64,000 nt of DNA from Paenibacillus sp. (GCA_023512345.1 JAILZT010000026.1:1-64000), one strand, 5' to 3'; shown: positions 36,687 to 46,144, counted from the stretch's first letter. The notes: generated by a model not told the origin, from the letters alone. Translations and numbers: made by a program.

Positions 36687-37511
36687 TTGAATTTGGACAA
36701 ACGTGACATCATTTTAAGAGAAATTCAGTATTGGAGAAATAACAGGTTATTGCCTGAGCAGTATTGTGATTTCTTAACTAACCTATATGATGATAAAGCT
36801 ACAGTTAAGGACAGTAATCCGATTTCACTACATAATCTTCAGCAGGGAAGCATTAAAATTTGGCTGTTTGGTTTTGGAATTATTTCCTTCATTTTCTTAA
36901 TTAGTCTTTATTTTAGCGTTTTTCCATGGGGTTTGCAACTGGCTACAGCCTTGTCGGTGCTGCTCGTCTGTTATGGATACTCTGGGGTTTTGAAAGATCG
37001 ACAAAGGGTAATGAGCCTTATGCTGGCCGGAATCGGCAGCTTCCTAACTCTTGGTTTCGGAATGTGGATGATTGCCCTTCATGATCTCAATCCGGAAGTG
37101 TGGAAGCCTATTCTGATTGGAATCTGTGGCCTATTATGGGTCATCCTTGGATTTGTACTTCGCATCGGTCTCCTGCAATACTGTGGCTATATTTTCTGGG
37201 CGCTGCTGTATGCTGGATTCTTTGGGGGGATTCGTCCAGAAGCGTCGGTGCTGGAGCTCGAACTGCTGTGGCTGCCGCTTTGTATACTGACGATATGGTT
37301 AAGTTGGCTTCTGCATCACCGGATCAAGGGTGTTTCAGGGGTTTATTTTGCAGTTGGCGCAACGATTTGGATCATGCCTGAGCTTGACGCTCTTTTGCTT
37401 AGACAAGGGTATCCGCAATGGCTTTCGTATATACTATTAATAAAAATTGCAGTTGGTTTAGCATTGCTATTCTTATTTCGAAAAAAATGGATTGCGTGGG
37501 TGGCTTCATGA
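36687..37511 (+). CDS. Uncharacterised polytopic membrane protein between sigA and trmK
   Basis: The protein has 274 aa and starts at TTG 36,687 after AGAGGGATGAG. A soluble N-terminal stretch of about 65 residues (KRDIILREIQYWRNNRLLPE) is followed by eight or so hydrophobic helices. The layout, a short helical head with W-R-N-x-L-L-P followed by many membrane spans, resembles DUF2157-type proteins, but I cannot confirm that. It overlaps the trmK start (ATGA), so it is translated with trmK. No function is proposed. Confidence 0.7.
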   Translation: MNLDKRDIILREIQYWRNNRLLPEQYCDFLTNLYDDKATVKDSNPISLHNLQQGSIKIWLFGFGIISFIFLISLYFSVFPWGLQLATALSVLLVCYGYSGVLKDRQRVMSLMLAGIGSFLTLGFGMWMIALHDLNPEVWKPILIGICGLLWVILGFVLRIGLLQYCGYIFWALLYAGFFGGIRPEASVLELELLWLPLCILTIWLSWLLHHRIKGVSGVYFAVGATIWIMPELDALLLRQGYPQWLSYILLIKIAVGLALLFLFRKKWIAWVAS

Positions 37512-38287
37512 ACAATATTAAATTATCGAATAGACTCCAGCTTGTACTGGAAAAAATCCCGGCAGGAAGCAGATTTGCGGATATAGGCTCAGATCATGCT
37601 CTACTGCCAATAGCAGCTATCGAAAGTGGGAAAGCCGTATTTGCTGTTGCAGGCGAGGTGAACCCAGGGCCATTTGACGCGGCCTCTAAGGCCGTTGCCG
37701 CAGCGGGTTTAAGGAATGTGATATCCGTTAGACGCGGGGATGGTCTGGAAGTAATCGAGCCTGGTGAAGTGGATTGTATAACTATAGCCGGTATGGGTGG
37801 GTCTTTGATCGCTTCTATTTTGGAGCGCGGGCAAGTGTTGGGAAAACTTGAAGGTGTTTCTGTTTTAGCATTGCAGCCGAATGTCGGTGAGGATATTTTG
37901 CGGCGCTGGCTGGTGAAGAACGGTTGGGTACTTATTGCAGAAAATATTTTGGAGGAAGATGGCAAGATTTATGAAGTGTTCGCGGCTGTGCCCGAAGTTA
38001 AGGGGTCTGAGTGGTCAAACGAGTCTGTTTATCAGGATCTAATCCTTGATAATGGCAATATTAAATGCGGACATGAAATGCTTATTCAGATGGGCCCTTG
38101 GCTGCTGAGATCTCCTAATAGTGCATTCTTCAGTAAGTGGAGGGGTGAAATTTCCAAGCTGGAAAGTATTATTGCCTCTCTTTCCCGTTCTGAGTTGGAT
38201 TCTGCCGAAGAAAAACGGATTGCCATACAATCCCGGATTCAGGAAATCACGGAGGTGCTTCAATGCTTGTCAAAGGACAAACCATAA
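37508..38287 (+). CDS. trmK: tRNA (adenine22-N1)-methyltransferase TrmK
   Basis: The protein has 259 aa from ATG 37,508 (MNNIKLSNRLQLVLEKIPAG). The SAM-binding motif is FADIGSDHALLPI, and the signature VDCITIAGMGGSLIASIL carries the GMGG substrate loop. It methylates N1 of A22 in tRNA. The coiled-coil C-terminus (SRSELDSAEEKRIAIQSRIQ) is typical. It overlaps nif3 by 25 bases. Confidence 0.94.
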   Translation: MNNIKLSNRLQLVLEKIPAGSRFADIGSDHALLPIAAIESGKAVFAVAGEVNPGPFDAASKAVAAAGLRNVISVRRGDGLEVIEPGEVDCITIAGMGGSLIASILERGQVLGKLEGVSVLALQPNVGEDILRRWLVKNGWVLIAENILEEDGKIYEVFAAVPEVKGSEWSNESVYQDLILDNGNIKCGHEMLIQMGPWLLRSPNSAFFSKWRGEISKLESIIASLSRSELDSAEEKRIAIQSRIQEITEVLQCLSKDKP

Positions 38288-39378
38288 TTCAATATATGGA
38301 GCAGTTAGCTCCAAAGCATTTGGCTGAGGATTGGGATAAGGTTGGGCTACAGCTCGGGACTTTACAAAAGGAAATAACCAATGTGCTGGTCGCTCTTGAT
38401 GTGAATGATGCAGTTGTAGAAGAGGCTATGTCGCTCGACTGTAATTTGATTATTGCTCATCATGCTATTATTTTTCGTCCGCTGGAGGGTATTCAAACAG
38501 ATACACCTGCGGGCAAGCTTTATGAAAAATTAATTAAAAATGATATTGCCGTTTATATCAGCCATACGAACCTGGATATAACAGAGGGCGGTATGAACGA
38601 TTGGATGGCCGAAGCGCTGGGAATAGAGAATGGAGCACCGATCAAGGATGCTCATACGGAGCAGCTTTCCAAGCTGGTTGTATTTGTGCCTAAGGATCAT
38701 CATCAAAAGGTACTCGATGCTGTTCTGAATGCCGGCGCGGGCAAGATCGGGAATTACAGTCATTGCAGCTTCAATATTGAAGGCTACGGTACTTTTATCC
38801 CGCAAGAGGGTACACACCCTTATATCGGGGTGCAAGGGAAAATGGAGCGGGCTGACGAGATCCGTATTGAAACGATAGTTCCGTTGAGTATCCGGAATAA
38901 AGTTGTACAGGCCATGCTCAAAGCGCATCCGTATGAAGAGGTCGCCTATGATTTATACTCTATGGATCTCAAAGGCAGAAGTCTCGGTCTCGGCCGTGTA
39001 GGGAAATTGAAAGAACCAGTAACCCTCGGACAATTTGTGGACCGAGTGAAGATCGGATTGAGTGTAGATAAGGTACGTGTTGTGGGTGATTTGGATCGCC
39101 CTATTCGCAAAGCTGCTGTATTGGGTGGCTCAGGTGGGAAGTATTATAAAAACGCAATCTTCCGAGGTGCTGATGTCCTAGTCACCGGAGATATAGATTA
39201 TCATACGGCCCAAGATGCTTTGCTAGCAGGGATTGCACTTATAGATCCGGGACATAATGCAGAGAAGATTATGAAGGAAAAGGTAACAGAATGGATAGCG
39301 GGTAAGCTGAGCGATAATAAATACGATACCTCCGTTCATGCTTCACAGGTAAACACAGAGATTTTCCAGTTCATGTAA
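38263..39378 (+). CDS. Nif3-like dinuclear metal-centre protein (YqfO type)
   Basis: The protein has 371 aa, the long Firmicute form with a PII/CutA-like insert in the middle (about 130-230). Metal ligands are in LIIAHHAIIFRPL, ISHTNLD and GDIDYHTAQDALLAGIALID. The molecular function is unproven; GTP cyclohydrolase-like or hydrolase activity has been suggested for relatives. GGAGGTG precedes the ATG inside trmK, and the trmK-nif3 pairing is conserved in Bacilli. Confidence 0.93.
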   Translation: MLVKGQTIIQYMEQLAPKHLAEDWDKVGLQLGTLQKEITNVLVALDVNDAVVEEAMSLDCNLIIAHHAIIFRPLEGIQTDTPAGKLYEKLIKNDIAVYISHTNLDITEGGMNDWMAEALGIENGAPIKDAHTEQLSKLVVFVPKDHHQKVLDAVLNAGAGKIGNYSHCSFNIEGYGTFIPQEGTHPYIGVQGKMERADEIRIETIVPLSIRNKVVQAMLKAHPYEEVAYDLYSMDLKGRSLGLGRVGKLKEPVTLGQFVDRVKIGLSVDKVRVVGDLDRPIRKAAVLGGSGGKYYKNAIFRGADVLVTGDIDYHTAQDALLAGIALIDPGHNAEKIMKEKVTEWIAGKLSDNKYDTSVHASQVNTEIFQFM

Positions 39379-39412
39379 AAAGATTGGTTTATAGATTTCC
39401 AGCCATTTACAC

Positions 39413-39441
39413 TTGTTTCGGCAGTAAGATGTCTGTATAAT
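39413..39441 (+). promoter_or_regulatory. Promoter of rnpB
   Basis: TTGTTT (39,413-39,418) and TATAAT (39,436-39,441) are separated by 17 bases. The -10 lies about 15 bases ahead of the 5' end of the RNA defined by helix P1. Confidence 0.75.
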
Positions 39442-39455
39442 ATACAATGTTGATC

Positions 39456-39874
39456 GGAAAGTTTGACAGACAATCGCCGGTGACGTGAGAACGTCACGGG
39501 AGGAAAGTCCGGGCTCCAAAAGGCAGGGTGCTGGATAACATCCAGTCGGCGCGAGCCGAAGGATAGTGCCACAGAAATGGACCGCCGATGGCCTCTCTTT
39601 AGGGAGAGGCACAGGCAAGGATGGAACCGAGGTGTAAGAGACCCCGAGGAACGCTGGTGACTTCGTTCCTGGTAAACCCCATCTGGAGCAAGACCTAATG
39701 AGACGCCGCTGATCCTTAATCGGAAGAGGCAGCCTTCGCCTGAGGCGCGTCTAGGTTGGTCGCTGGAGCTGTGCAGTAATGTACGGCCTAGATAGATGAT
39801 TGTCGCTTATGGTGGGAGGGTAGTTCCCGTATGAACCACGACGAGCACAGAACCCGGCTTACGACAAACTTTCC
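39456..39874 (+). ncRNA. rnpB: RNase P RNA, B-type (Bacillus class)
   Basis: Helix P1 is set by GGAAAGTTTG at the 5' end and CAAACTTTCC at the 3' end. Conserved blocks are clear: GGGAGGAAAGTCCGGGCTCC, GACAATCGCC, and AGCACAGAACCCGGCTTACG near the 3' end. The length of about 419 nt and the absence of an A-type L15 arrangement fit the B-type. It is the catalytic RNA that trims tRNA 5' leaders. Confidence 0.95.
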
Positions 39875-39934
39875 TAACTGCAACAACTAAATTAGAACAA
39901 TACTAAGAGTGTCAAATGATGCTCTAAATAAAAT

Positions 39935-39984
39935 ATGGCCCGTATGACGGATACTTTGCAAAAAGTGTCTGTCATACGGGCCAT
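39935..39984. terminator. Long terminator between rnpB and the aminotransferase gene
   Basis: A 20-bp-class stem (ATGGCCCGTATGAC...GTCATACGGGCCAT) with a GCAA apical loop lies between convergent units. T-rich sequence on both outer sides suggests bidirectional use. Confidence 0.8.
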
Positions 39985-40006
39985 TTCTATGTTTAAAGAC
40001 AACATA

Positions 40007-41236
40007 CTACTGATGAATTGTGGAGGCCGCCTTTAAGTTCTGCCACTCTTCTATAGCACTCTCCAGCCGTGTGATTGCCAGCGGAATCAATTCTGGCCGA
40101 GTGTGAGTGAAGTTAAGACGCATTGTATTCTTCTGTGGTTGAGAGGCATAGAATACTTCTCCAGGAACAAAAGCTACCCCCTTGGGAACAGCGATCTTCA
40201 GCAGATCGGTTGTATCAACGTTCTCGGCAAGTGTTAACCACAGAAACATTCCGCCCTTAGGTTCTTCAAAGAATGACCCCTGCCAACTCCGGGAAGTAAT
40301 CTCCGATGATAACATGCTCATTCGAGAATGGTATTCCTTAGAAATTACAGAGATATGCTGCTCTAAGTCAAAGTTAAGGAGCAGCTTATCCAGTGCCCGC
40401 TGGTCAATAGTGCTGGAGTGCAGATCGGCAGCTTGCTTGGCTTTTGCCAGAGTCTTGATCAGTTGACTCTCACCGATAATCCAGCCGGTACGCAGAGCAG
40501 GAGCAACGATTTTTGAGAAAGTACCTGTATAGACTACACAATAGTCACCAGAATAGCTGCGGTCAATGGCTGCGAGCGTGGGAGGATTCGAGCTCTTATC
40601 GGATTCAAAAGAGATTTCTCCATACGGATTATCCTCAAGTATAAGTACTCCATATTGCCGGCAGAGTTCAACGGTCTTGATTCGCCGTTCTACGCTCCAG
40701 GTTGCTCCTGTAGGATTGCTAAAGGTGGGTACAACATACAACAGTTTAGGACGAGTTGTGCGCAGCTTATCTTCTAGATCATCGGGAAGAATCCCGTTTT
40801 CATCACTTTTGAGTGTTTGAATATCCGTTCGATAGGAGCCCAGCACCTGAAGGGCTGCAAGGTACGTAGGGGCTTCGACCAAAACGGTGTCACCCGGGTC
40901 AAGTACTATTTTACAAAGAAGGTCTATCGCCTGCTGGGAGCCTGTAGTTAGAACTATCTCCGAGGATGCGACTGGAATGCCCTGTAAAGAAAGTCTTCCA
41001 GCTATCTTGTCACGCAAGGGTGCAAAGCCTTCTGTTAAACCGTATTGAAGTACCGAGGGAGTGGAGGACAGCACTTGGGAGTAGGCTTCTTCAACTGCTT
41101 TTAGGGGAAAGTGATCCTCACTGGGAAGCCCGCCGGCTAGTGAAATCATATCTTTTTTACCTTGAGTAAGCTTCAAGATATCTCGTACCGCAGAAGAGCC
41201 TAAATGCTTAGCAGCAATTGAATAATTAATGTTCAT
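40007..41236 (-). CDS. PLP-dependent aminotransferase (class I, MocR-paired)
   Basis: The protein has 409 aa from the ATG at 41,236, which has AAAGGTGGAG upstream; the longer frame has no ribosome site. Fold type I motifs are SLAGGLPSEDHFPL, TTGSQQAIDLLCK, ILEDNPYGEI, and the PLP lysine in GTFSKIVAPALRTGWI. It is close to 2-aminoadipate/aromatic aminotransferases (LysN/ARO8-like); the substrate is not predictable here. It is divergent from a MocR-type regulator, which very likely controls it. Confidence 0.9.
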   Translation of the reverse strand: MNINYSIAAKHLGSSAVRDILKLTQGKKDMISLAGGLPSEDHFPLKAVEEAYSQVLSSTPSVLQYGLTEGFAPLRDKIAGRLSLQGIPVASSEIVLTTGSQQAIDLLCKIVLDPGDTVLVEAPTYLAALQVLGSYRTDIQTLKSDENGILPDDLEDKLRTTRPKLLYVVPTFSNPTGATWSVERRIKTVELCRQYGVLILEDNPYGEISFESDKSSNPPTLAAIDRSYSGDYCVVYTGTFSKIVAPALRTGWIIGESQLIKTLAKAKQAADLHSSTIDQRALDKLLLNFDLEQHISVISKEYHSRMSMLSSEITSRSWQGSFFEEPKGGMFLWLTLAENVDTTDLLKIAVPKGVAFVPGEVFYASQPQKNTMRLNFTHTRPELIPLAITRLESAIEEWQNLKAASTIHQ

Positions 41237-41285
41237 AAAATTGCACTCCACCTTTCGAATTGATGGTATCATAGCGGCAGAGCAG

Positions 41286-41314
41286 TATAACAGTAAAGCG
41301 CCCAATATAACAGT
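41286..41314. promoter_or_regulatory. Direct repeats in the divergent aminotransferase/MocR promoter
   Basis: TATAACAGT occurs at 41,286-41,294 and again at 41,306-41,314 in the same direction, exactly 20 bp (two helical turns) apart. The 91-base gap separates a MocR regulator from an aminotransferase. MocR proteins such as GabR and PdxR bind direct repeats, so this is a strong operator candidate. The second copy lies close to the regulator's ribosome site, which would fit autoregulation. Confidence 0.55.
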
Positions 41315-41327
41315 TAGGGGTGAAGCC

Positions 41328-42767
41328 ATGTATATCGAGTTGAATCGTAAAGGAAGCAAGGACCTCCCCACTCAGATTAGTGAAGCCATAGGATCTCGTA
41401 TATCATCAGGGCTGCTGGAACGTGGGACGCGTTTACCTTCAGTGAGAGGGTTGGCGGTTTCATTGAAAGTCAGTCAAGTTACTATAAGCAAAGCCTACGC
41501 GGAGCTTGAAAGGCGAGGTCTAATTCATTGTGCTCATGGAAGAGGCTGTTTTGTATCGGATGCGGAACAGAAAAAAGGGCACGAGGAAGCTTATTGGCCT
41601 AAGCAGTATGATGATTATTTACCCAGGGCGCAGCTTTGGAGGAATTTTGATAATTCAGAGGTGAATTATCCCTTTCATCTCGCAGCTATTCATGCTGAAA
41701 TGCTGCCCCTACAGCATATTGGAACTCAGATGGCCTCGTTAGTGTTGGAGCAGCCGGAACTAATGGCAACCTATGGGAACTTTCAAGGAGACCTGGAACT
41801 GCGGGAGGTGATGAAGGTTCATTTGCAGGAACGCGGAATTATGCTGCCGAGCTCTAATCTAATGATTACAAGTGGATCTCAGCAGGGGATAGATCTTGTA
41901 GCACGTACTTTCGTAGGGCCTGGTGATACTGTGTATATGGAGGCTCCCAGCTACACTGGAGCTATTGATGTCTTTGCCGGCCGCGGTGCTGAAATGATAT
42001 TTGTACCTATGGACAGCGATGGGATGCGGATCGATATCTTAACCAAGCTGTGTGACCAACGCCCCCCAAAGCTGATCTATACTTGCCCTACCTTTCAGAA
42101 TCCAAGCGGTGTCACGATGAGCATAGCAAGAAGACAACGGCTGCTGGATTTGGCTCGCAGTTACCGTTGTCTAATTGTGGAGGATGATCCGTTTAGTGAT
42201 CTGTACTTCCGTTCGCCTGCCCCGCCCTCCATCAAATCGATGGATACAGAGGGCCATGTTGTTTATTTGAAGAGCTTCAGTAAAGTACTGGCTCCTGGCT
42301 GTAGAATTGCCTGTGTGGCTGCTGAAAGCAATATTTTATCCCGTTTGATCGCCGCCAAGTCTGCAAGTGATCTTGGTGGACCCCTGCTTACGCAACGTGC
42401 TGTGCTGCCCTTCATTGCTAAGAATTATTACGCTTATGCTGAGCAACTGCGTTTTAAATTACGAAACCGCATGGAGAAGGCAGCCAATCTGCTCAGGCAG
42501 TATGCACCGTCCGGAGTAAGCTGGGTTATTCCAGAGGGAGGGCTGAATCTCTGGGTGGAGCTGCCCCCGACTACTGATATTATGGCTCTGCACACTTTGG
42601 CCCATAAGATGAGCATTTCTTTTTTGCCAGGAGATGTCTGTTATTCTGGTGAGATCAAATCCAGGCATATCCGGCTATGTTACGCACAAATGGCGGAGGC
42701 GGATATGGAGCGTGGGTTGAAGTTATTTTTGAACCTGTTGTCCAACTTTATGAGCAAGATCAATTAG
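41328..42767 (+). CDS. MocR-family regulator (GntR winged helix fused to aminotransferase)
   Basis: The protein has 479 aa from ATG 41,328 (TTAGGGGTGAAG upstream). The N-terminal GntR winged helix (residues 1-75) shows PTQISEAIGSRISSGLLERG and LPSVRGLAVSLKVSQVTISK. The rest is an aminotransferase fold with SGSQQGIDLVARTF, IVEDDPFSDLYF and YLKSFSKVLAPGCRIA, the last keeping the PLP lysine. It probably senses PLP or an amino acid and controls the divergent aminotransferase. Its 3' end overlaps the convergent protease gene by eight bases. Confidence 0.92.
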   Translation: MYIELNRKGSKDLPTQISEAIGSRISSGLLERGTRLPSVRGLAVSLKVSQVTISKAYAELERRGLIHCAHGRGCFVSDAEQKKGHEEAYWPKQYDDYLPRAQLWRNFDNSEVNYPFHLAAIHAEMLPLQHIGTQMASLVLEQPELMATYGNFQGDLELREVMKVHLQERGIMLPSSNLMITSGSQQGIDLVARTFVGPGDTVYMEAPSYTGAIDVFAGRGAEMIFVPMDSDGMRIDILTKLCDQRPPKLIYTCPTFQNPSGVTMSIARRQRLLDLARSYRCLIVEDDPFSDLYFRSPAPPSIKSMDTEGHVVYLKSFSKVLAPGCRIACVAAESNILSRLIAAKSASDLGGPLLTQRAVLPFIAKNYYAYAEQLRFKLRNRMEKAANLLRQYAPSGVSWVIPEGGLNLWVELPPTTDIMALHTLAHKMSISFLPGDVCYSGEIKSRHIRLCYAQMAEADMERGLKLFLNLLSNFMSKIN

Positions 42768-44667
42768 TTTCAGGATTGTTTTGAAACCGCAGCATTAGTT
42801 GATCCAACTGCTGTCGGACACGCTGCGACCATTGCTGCAAGGGCACGTCGTCCCCACTGGCTGCTTGAAGGGTTTTGAAGATATCCACTTGACCCCACCC
42901 GTAATATTTGTCCTGGCCGGGAGTTCCAAGGTCAATAGAATGGTCTGTCATCAGCTTCATAACTTCTGTATTTGACAAGTCTGGATTCAGAGAACGAACC
43001 AAGCCAGCAAGCGCAGCTACATGGGGACTTGCCATTGAAGTGCCGGATAATGCAGCGTACTGGCTGTCAGGGTACGTACTTGCAATACTCTCCCCGGGAG
43101 CAGTCACGTCAATATAATCGCCGTAGTTAGAGAAAGAAGCTTTTTCTGCTGAGGCATTGGTGGCAGCAACTGCTAATACTTCGGGATAAGCTGCTGGATA
43201 CCCTGGACGCTCCGTGTTGTCATTTCCAGAGGCAGAGACGATTACGATATCCCTGTCGTATGCATATTTAATGGCATCATGCAGAAACTGGGAATCTGCA
43301 TAATTGCCTAGACTAAGGTTGATAACTTTAGCACCATTATCAGCGGCCCAGATGATCCCTTCCGCTACAGAATATGTGGTGCCTGCACCGGAGCTATCGA
43401 GGGCTTTAACCGGAAGAATTTTGTTGTACCAGCTAATTCCTGCTACACCTTCTGAATTGTTTACTAAGGCACCGATAATGCCAGCGACATGAGTTCCATG
43501 GCCCACATCGTCATCTGGTGGAGAATCATTAGTTATTGCATTATAGCCAGGCAGCAGCTTCCCTTCCAAGTCGGGATGGTTAGCTTGTACTCCGGTATCT
43601 ACCACTGCGATAATTACATCCTTACTCCCCTTAGATAATTTCCATCCCATCTCCGTTTCGATCGCTGGAAGATTCCACTGATAAGTGGAAAATAGCAGGT
43701 CATTGGGGGAGATATTCCCCTCGGTATTTTCGTTCACCACCTCATTGGTTAAATACATATAGTGGGGCTCTATATACAGTGGTTTATAGGTTCTAGAGAA
43801 ATACGGTTTCAACTGAGTATAATTCATGTCCGAGGAGCGAAAAATGTAGGCATATCCTAGCTTACGCGGTGTTTTGCAATGAATGTCCTTGGATATAGCC
43901 TTTAACTCAGCATCCGTTGGATGGCCGTTAGGGAACCGGACTACAATCTCATTTTCATAATAATGGCTTGCATTTTCATTATCGTGGCCCGTTTTCACAG
44001 TCATATCACGTAATGTATCTGCATGAACCGATTCTACGTGATATTTACCTTCCTTTGGGTAAGGGATCAGCCTTAAGTTTTTTAATTGATGATCAGCCAC
44101 ACGCCCCAATATCTTTTGATTGATCAGCGCAATTAGCCCGGTTTGGCCTTCAGGATCACGTTGGCCTATGAAATAATACTTTTCTTGTCCGATAATAAAG
44201 GTAGGCGATTCATAAGATTGATGCCCTTTTACAGCAGATTTGGCACTCTTCAAATATTTATGAAGCTGTTTTTGTTCCTGCTCATTTCCTATAGGTATGG
44301 AGGATCTGAAGGTCTTAGTCTTGTTGGTGCGAAAATCGATCCACATCAGCATGGCGATATGCCCGTGCTCCTGCTGAAGCTTTTCAGCATACACTGAAAT
44401 ATCCTTTGTTGGTGATTCCTGAACCTTGGAGAGAAGGGCTCGTAAATGTCGGCTTACATCTGCACGGTTCAATCGATCTGTCGCGTCTACGTCCTGATTG
44501 AGCGCATTTTTTTTCATCGTTTTTTCTATACGGGGTTGAGGCTGTGATTCGGACTGGGAGGGAGCTTCTGCGACCTCATAAGATGTTGGACGCCAAGCAA
44601 AAATCAATATAGCAATGGTAAATGCCGCGGTAAGCAGGCTGGTAAGCATTATATTTTTCCGAGACAT
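42760..44667 (-). CDS. S8-family subtilisin-like serine protease, exported
   Basis: The protein has 635 aa from the ATG at 44,667 (GAAGGAG upstream). An N-terminal signal/anchor (MLTSLLTAAFTIAILIFAW) is followed by a region of about 300 residues that includes a propeptide-like part, then the catalytic domain: Asp in VVDTGVQANHPDLEG near 354, His in GHGTHVAGI near 391, Ser in GTSMASPHVAALAGL near 544. All three residues are present. The head region (KTIKTFRSS..., FGRVADHQLKNLRL-like strands) is not recognised. Tail-to-tail overlap with the MocR gene. Confidence 0.9.
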   Translation of the reverse strand: MSRKNIMLTSLLTAAFTIAILIFAWRPTSYEVAEAPSQSESQPQPRIEKTMKKNALNQDVDATDRLNRADVSRHLRALLSKVQESPTKDISVYAEKLQQEHGHIAMLMWIDFRTNKTKTFRSSIPIGNEQEQKQLHKYLKSAKSAVKGHQSYESPTFIIGQEKYYFIGQRDPEGQTGLIALINQKILGRVADHQLKNLRLIPYPKEGKYHVESVHADTLRDMTVKTGHDNENASHYYENEIVVRFPNGHPTDAELKAISKDIHCKTPRKLGYAYIFRSSDMNYTQLKPYFSRTYKPLYIEPHYMYLTNEVVNENTEGNISPNDLLFSTYQWNLPAIETEMGWKLSKGSKDVIIAVVDTGVQANHPDLEGKLLPGYNAITNDSPPDDDVGHGTHVAGIIGALVNNSEGVAGISWYNKILPVKALDSSGAGTTYSVAEGIIWAADNGAKVINLSLGNYADSQFLHDAIKYAYDRDIVIVSASGNDNTERPGYPAAYPEVLAVAATNASAEKASFSNYGDYIDVTAPGESIASTYPDSQYAALSGTSMASPHVAALAGLVRSLNPDLSNTEVMKLMTDHSIDLGTPGQDKYYGWGQVDIFKTLQAASGDDVPLQQWSQRVRQQLDQLMLRFQNNPETN

Positions 44668-44855
44668 ATTTTTCGCTCCTTCATGGCACTGAGTAACTGT
44701 AGGTTTAGAAGGAAACGCTAATTTTATGCATTGTAGAAAAGGATACCGCCGTCCACTTTTTTGTGATAATATCATTAAAAGATATATTTTTTGAGTCCTA
44801 CATGTCAGACCATCCATAACACAAAAGCAAGGAACAATAAGGGGGAGCAACCGCC

Positions 44856-45350
44856 ATGTCAGCAGCCAATGTGCAAAAATTGTGTGAAACGACGAGAGAA
44901 AAGCTGAAATATGCTATTGAGAAAATGGAATTATTCCTGAATCAAAACGCGTTACCGCAGTTCGGAACAGAGGATGAAGAAATGGTTCATTTCTACCAAG
45001 GATTTCTATCCGATCTTCGCCATCTGCTGGTTTTCTCCGAGATGTCTTACGAGAAGCTGGGAGTTGCTCTGCGCCGGGCCACATTCGATGAATCCTTTGC
45101 GCAAAAAGCGCTTTATAACGTATACCACTATGGCGTAAATAACTTCTTCTATCCGAAGAACGAGAGTTATTCCGAAGATGGACGTTATGCTTATACTGGA
45201 CAAGATGCCATCCGTTTCCGCAAAAAACCTGATCGTCAGGCACGCGATATTATTATGGATATTACAAAAGTGTATGAGGAGCTTCGTGATGATCTCACTT
45301 ATTATGAGAGTGATTATTTGACAGAGCGTCGTATGCAGAATCAAGTGTAA
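44856..45350 (+). CDS. YpuI-family protein (DUF3907)
   Basis: The protein has 164 aa. It is helical and has the family blocks LLVFSEMSYEKLGVALRRA and VYHYGVNNFFYPKNESYSED. It matches B. subtilis YpuI in length and motif, as far as I can judge by eye. GGGGGAG precedes the ATG. Monocistronic with a good terminator. Function unknown; no membrane segment or signal. Confidence 0.85.
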   Translation: MSAANVQKLCETTREKLKYAIEKMELFLNQNALPQFGTEDEEMVHFYQGFLSDLRHLLVFSEMSYEKLGVALRRATFDESFAQKALYNVYHYGVNNFFYPKNESYSEDGRYAYTGQDAIRFRKKPDRQARDIIMDITKVYEELRDDLTYYESDYLTERRMQNQV

Positions 45351-45377
45351 GCAACCACCAATTACAAAGAAATAACC

Positions 45378-45427
45378 AAAGGATTGGTTCCTTCGTTAAC
45401 ACGGAGGACCAGTCCTTTTTTGTTATT
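45378..45427 (+). terminator. Terminator of the YpuI-like gene
   Basis: AAAGGATTGGTTCCTTCG pairs imperfectly with CGGAGGACCAGTCCTTT around TTAACA and is followed by a T-run. Confidence 0.85.
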
Positions 45428-45507
45428 AAATTCATGTCATGAACTGGAATCTGGACATCGGATAAAGCAGAACTACGGCGGGTATAATGAACCCGAGGTG
45501 ATATTAT

Positions 45508-45735
45508 ATGTCGAAAACTGCACAAACTCATGTAAACTGCAGTGTTAGCAATTGTGATTTTTGGGGTGCAAGTAACATTTGCAAAGCCGATGAAATCATC
45601 ATCGAGATCGACAAGCATGTAGGAAGCCGCTACAACGAAGAATTTGCAGAAGAAATGACTCTTACCGACAAGCATCATGACACAGCAGTAAATTCCTCAG
45701 CTACCTGTTGTTTGACCTTTAAGCCGAAGTCTTAG
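45508..45735 (+). CDS. DUF1540 cysteine-rich small protein
   Basis: The protein has 75 aa. The cysteine pattern CSVSNCDFWGASNICKADEI with a later TCCLTF matches DUF1540, a small metal-binding-like domain common in spore-formers. GAGGTGATATT precedes the ATG. The next gene begins 10 bases later, so they are likely co-transcribed. Role unknown. Confidence 0.85.
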   Translation: MSKTAQTHVNCSVSNCDFWGASNICKADEIIIEIDKHVGSRYNEEFAEEMTLTDKHHDTAVNSSATCCLTFKPKS

Positions 45736-45745
45736 GAGGCAGCCA

Positions 45746-46138
45746 ATGGATACAGAGAATAAGAACGATTCAACTGGATCATCAGAGCCGAGGAAAATTA
45801 TACTAAAGCCTCGGAGAATTGATTATCCGCGCAGAGACCGTGAGCGTATAGAAGAATACGCCGAAGAAATCAGTCCTATGTCAGTGCGAGTTCCCAATAG
45901 GTCAAGAGATGTTAGTGATCAAGCGAAGCCTATGGCAGGTGGGAAAACCATGGGTTATGTCGGACTAGCTTTTGGTATAGCTTCCCTGTTCATGTGGTCT
46001 GCAATTTTGGGTCCAGTTGCTGCAGTGATTGGATACTTTGCTTATGGACGTGGACAAAAAACAACCGGTGCATGGGCGATGGGTCTCGGGATAGTAGCTG
46101 CACTAAGTTATTTCGTAATGATTCCCTTCGCAAGATAG
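45746..46138 (+). CDS. DUF4190-like membrane protein
   Basis: The protein has 130 aa. A charged N-terminal half (residues 1-65) is followed by two membrane helices with MGYVGLAFGIASLFMWSAIL, a GYFAYGRGQK turn and MGLGIVAALSYFVMIPF. This double-helix layout with the small Gly-rich turn is typical of DUF4190. TAGGAGGC precedes the ATG. Function unknown. Confidence 0.8.
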   Translation: MDTENKNDSTGSSEPRKIILKPRRIDYPRRDRERIEEYAEEISPMSVRVPNRSRDVSDQAKPMAGGKTMGYVGLAFGIASLFMWSAILGPVAAVIGYFAYGRGQKTTGAWAMGLGIVAALSYFVMIPFAR

Positions 46139-46144
46139 TTTCTA

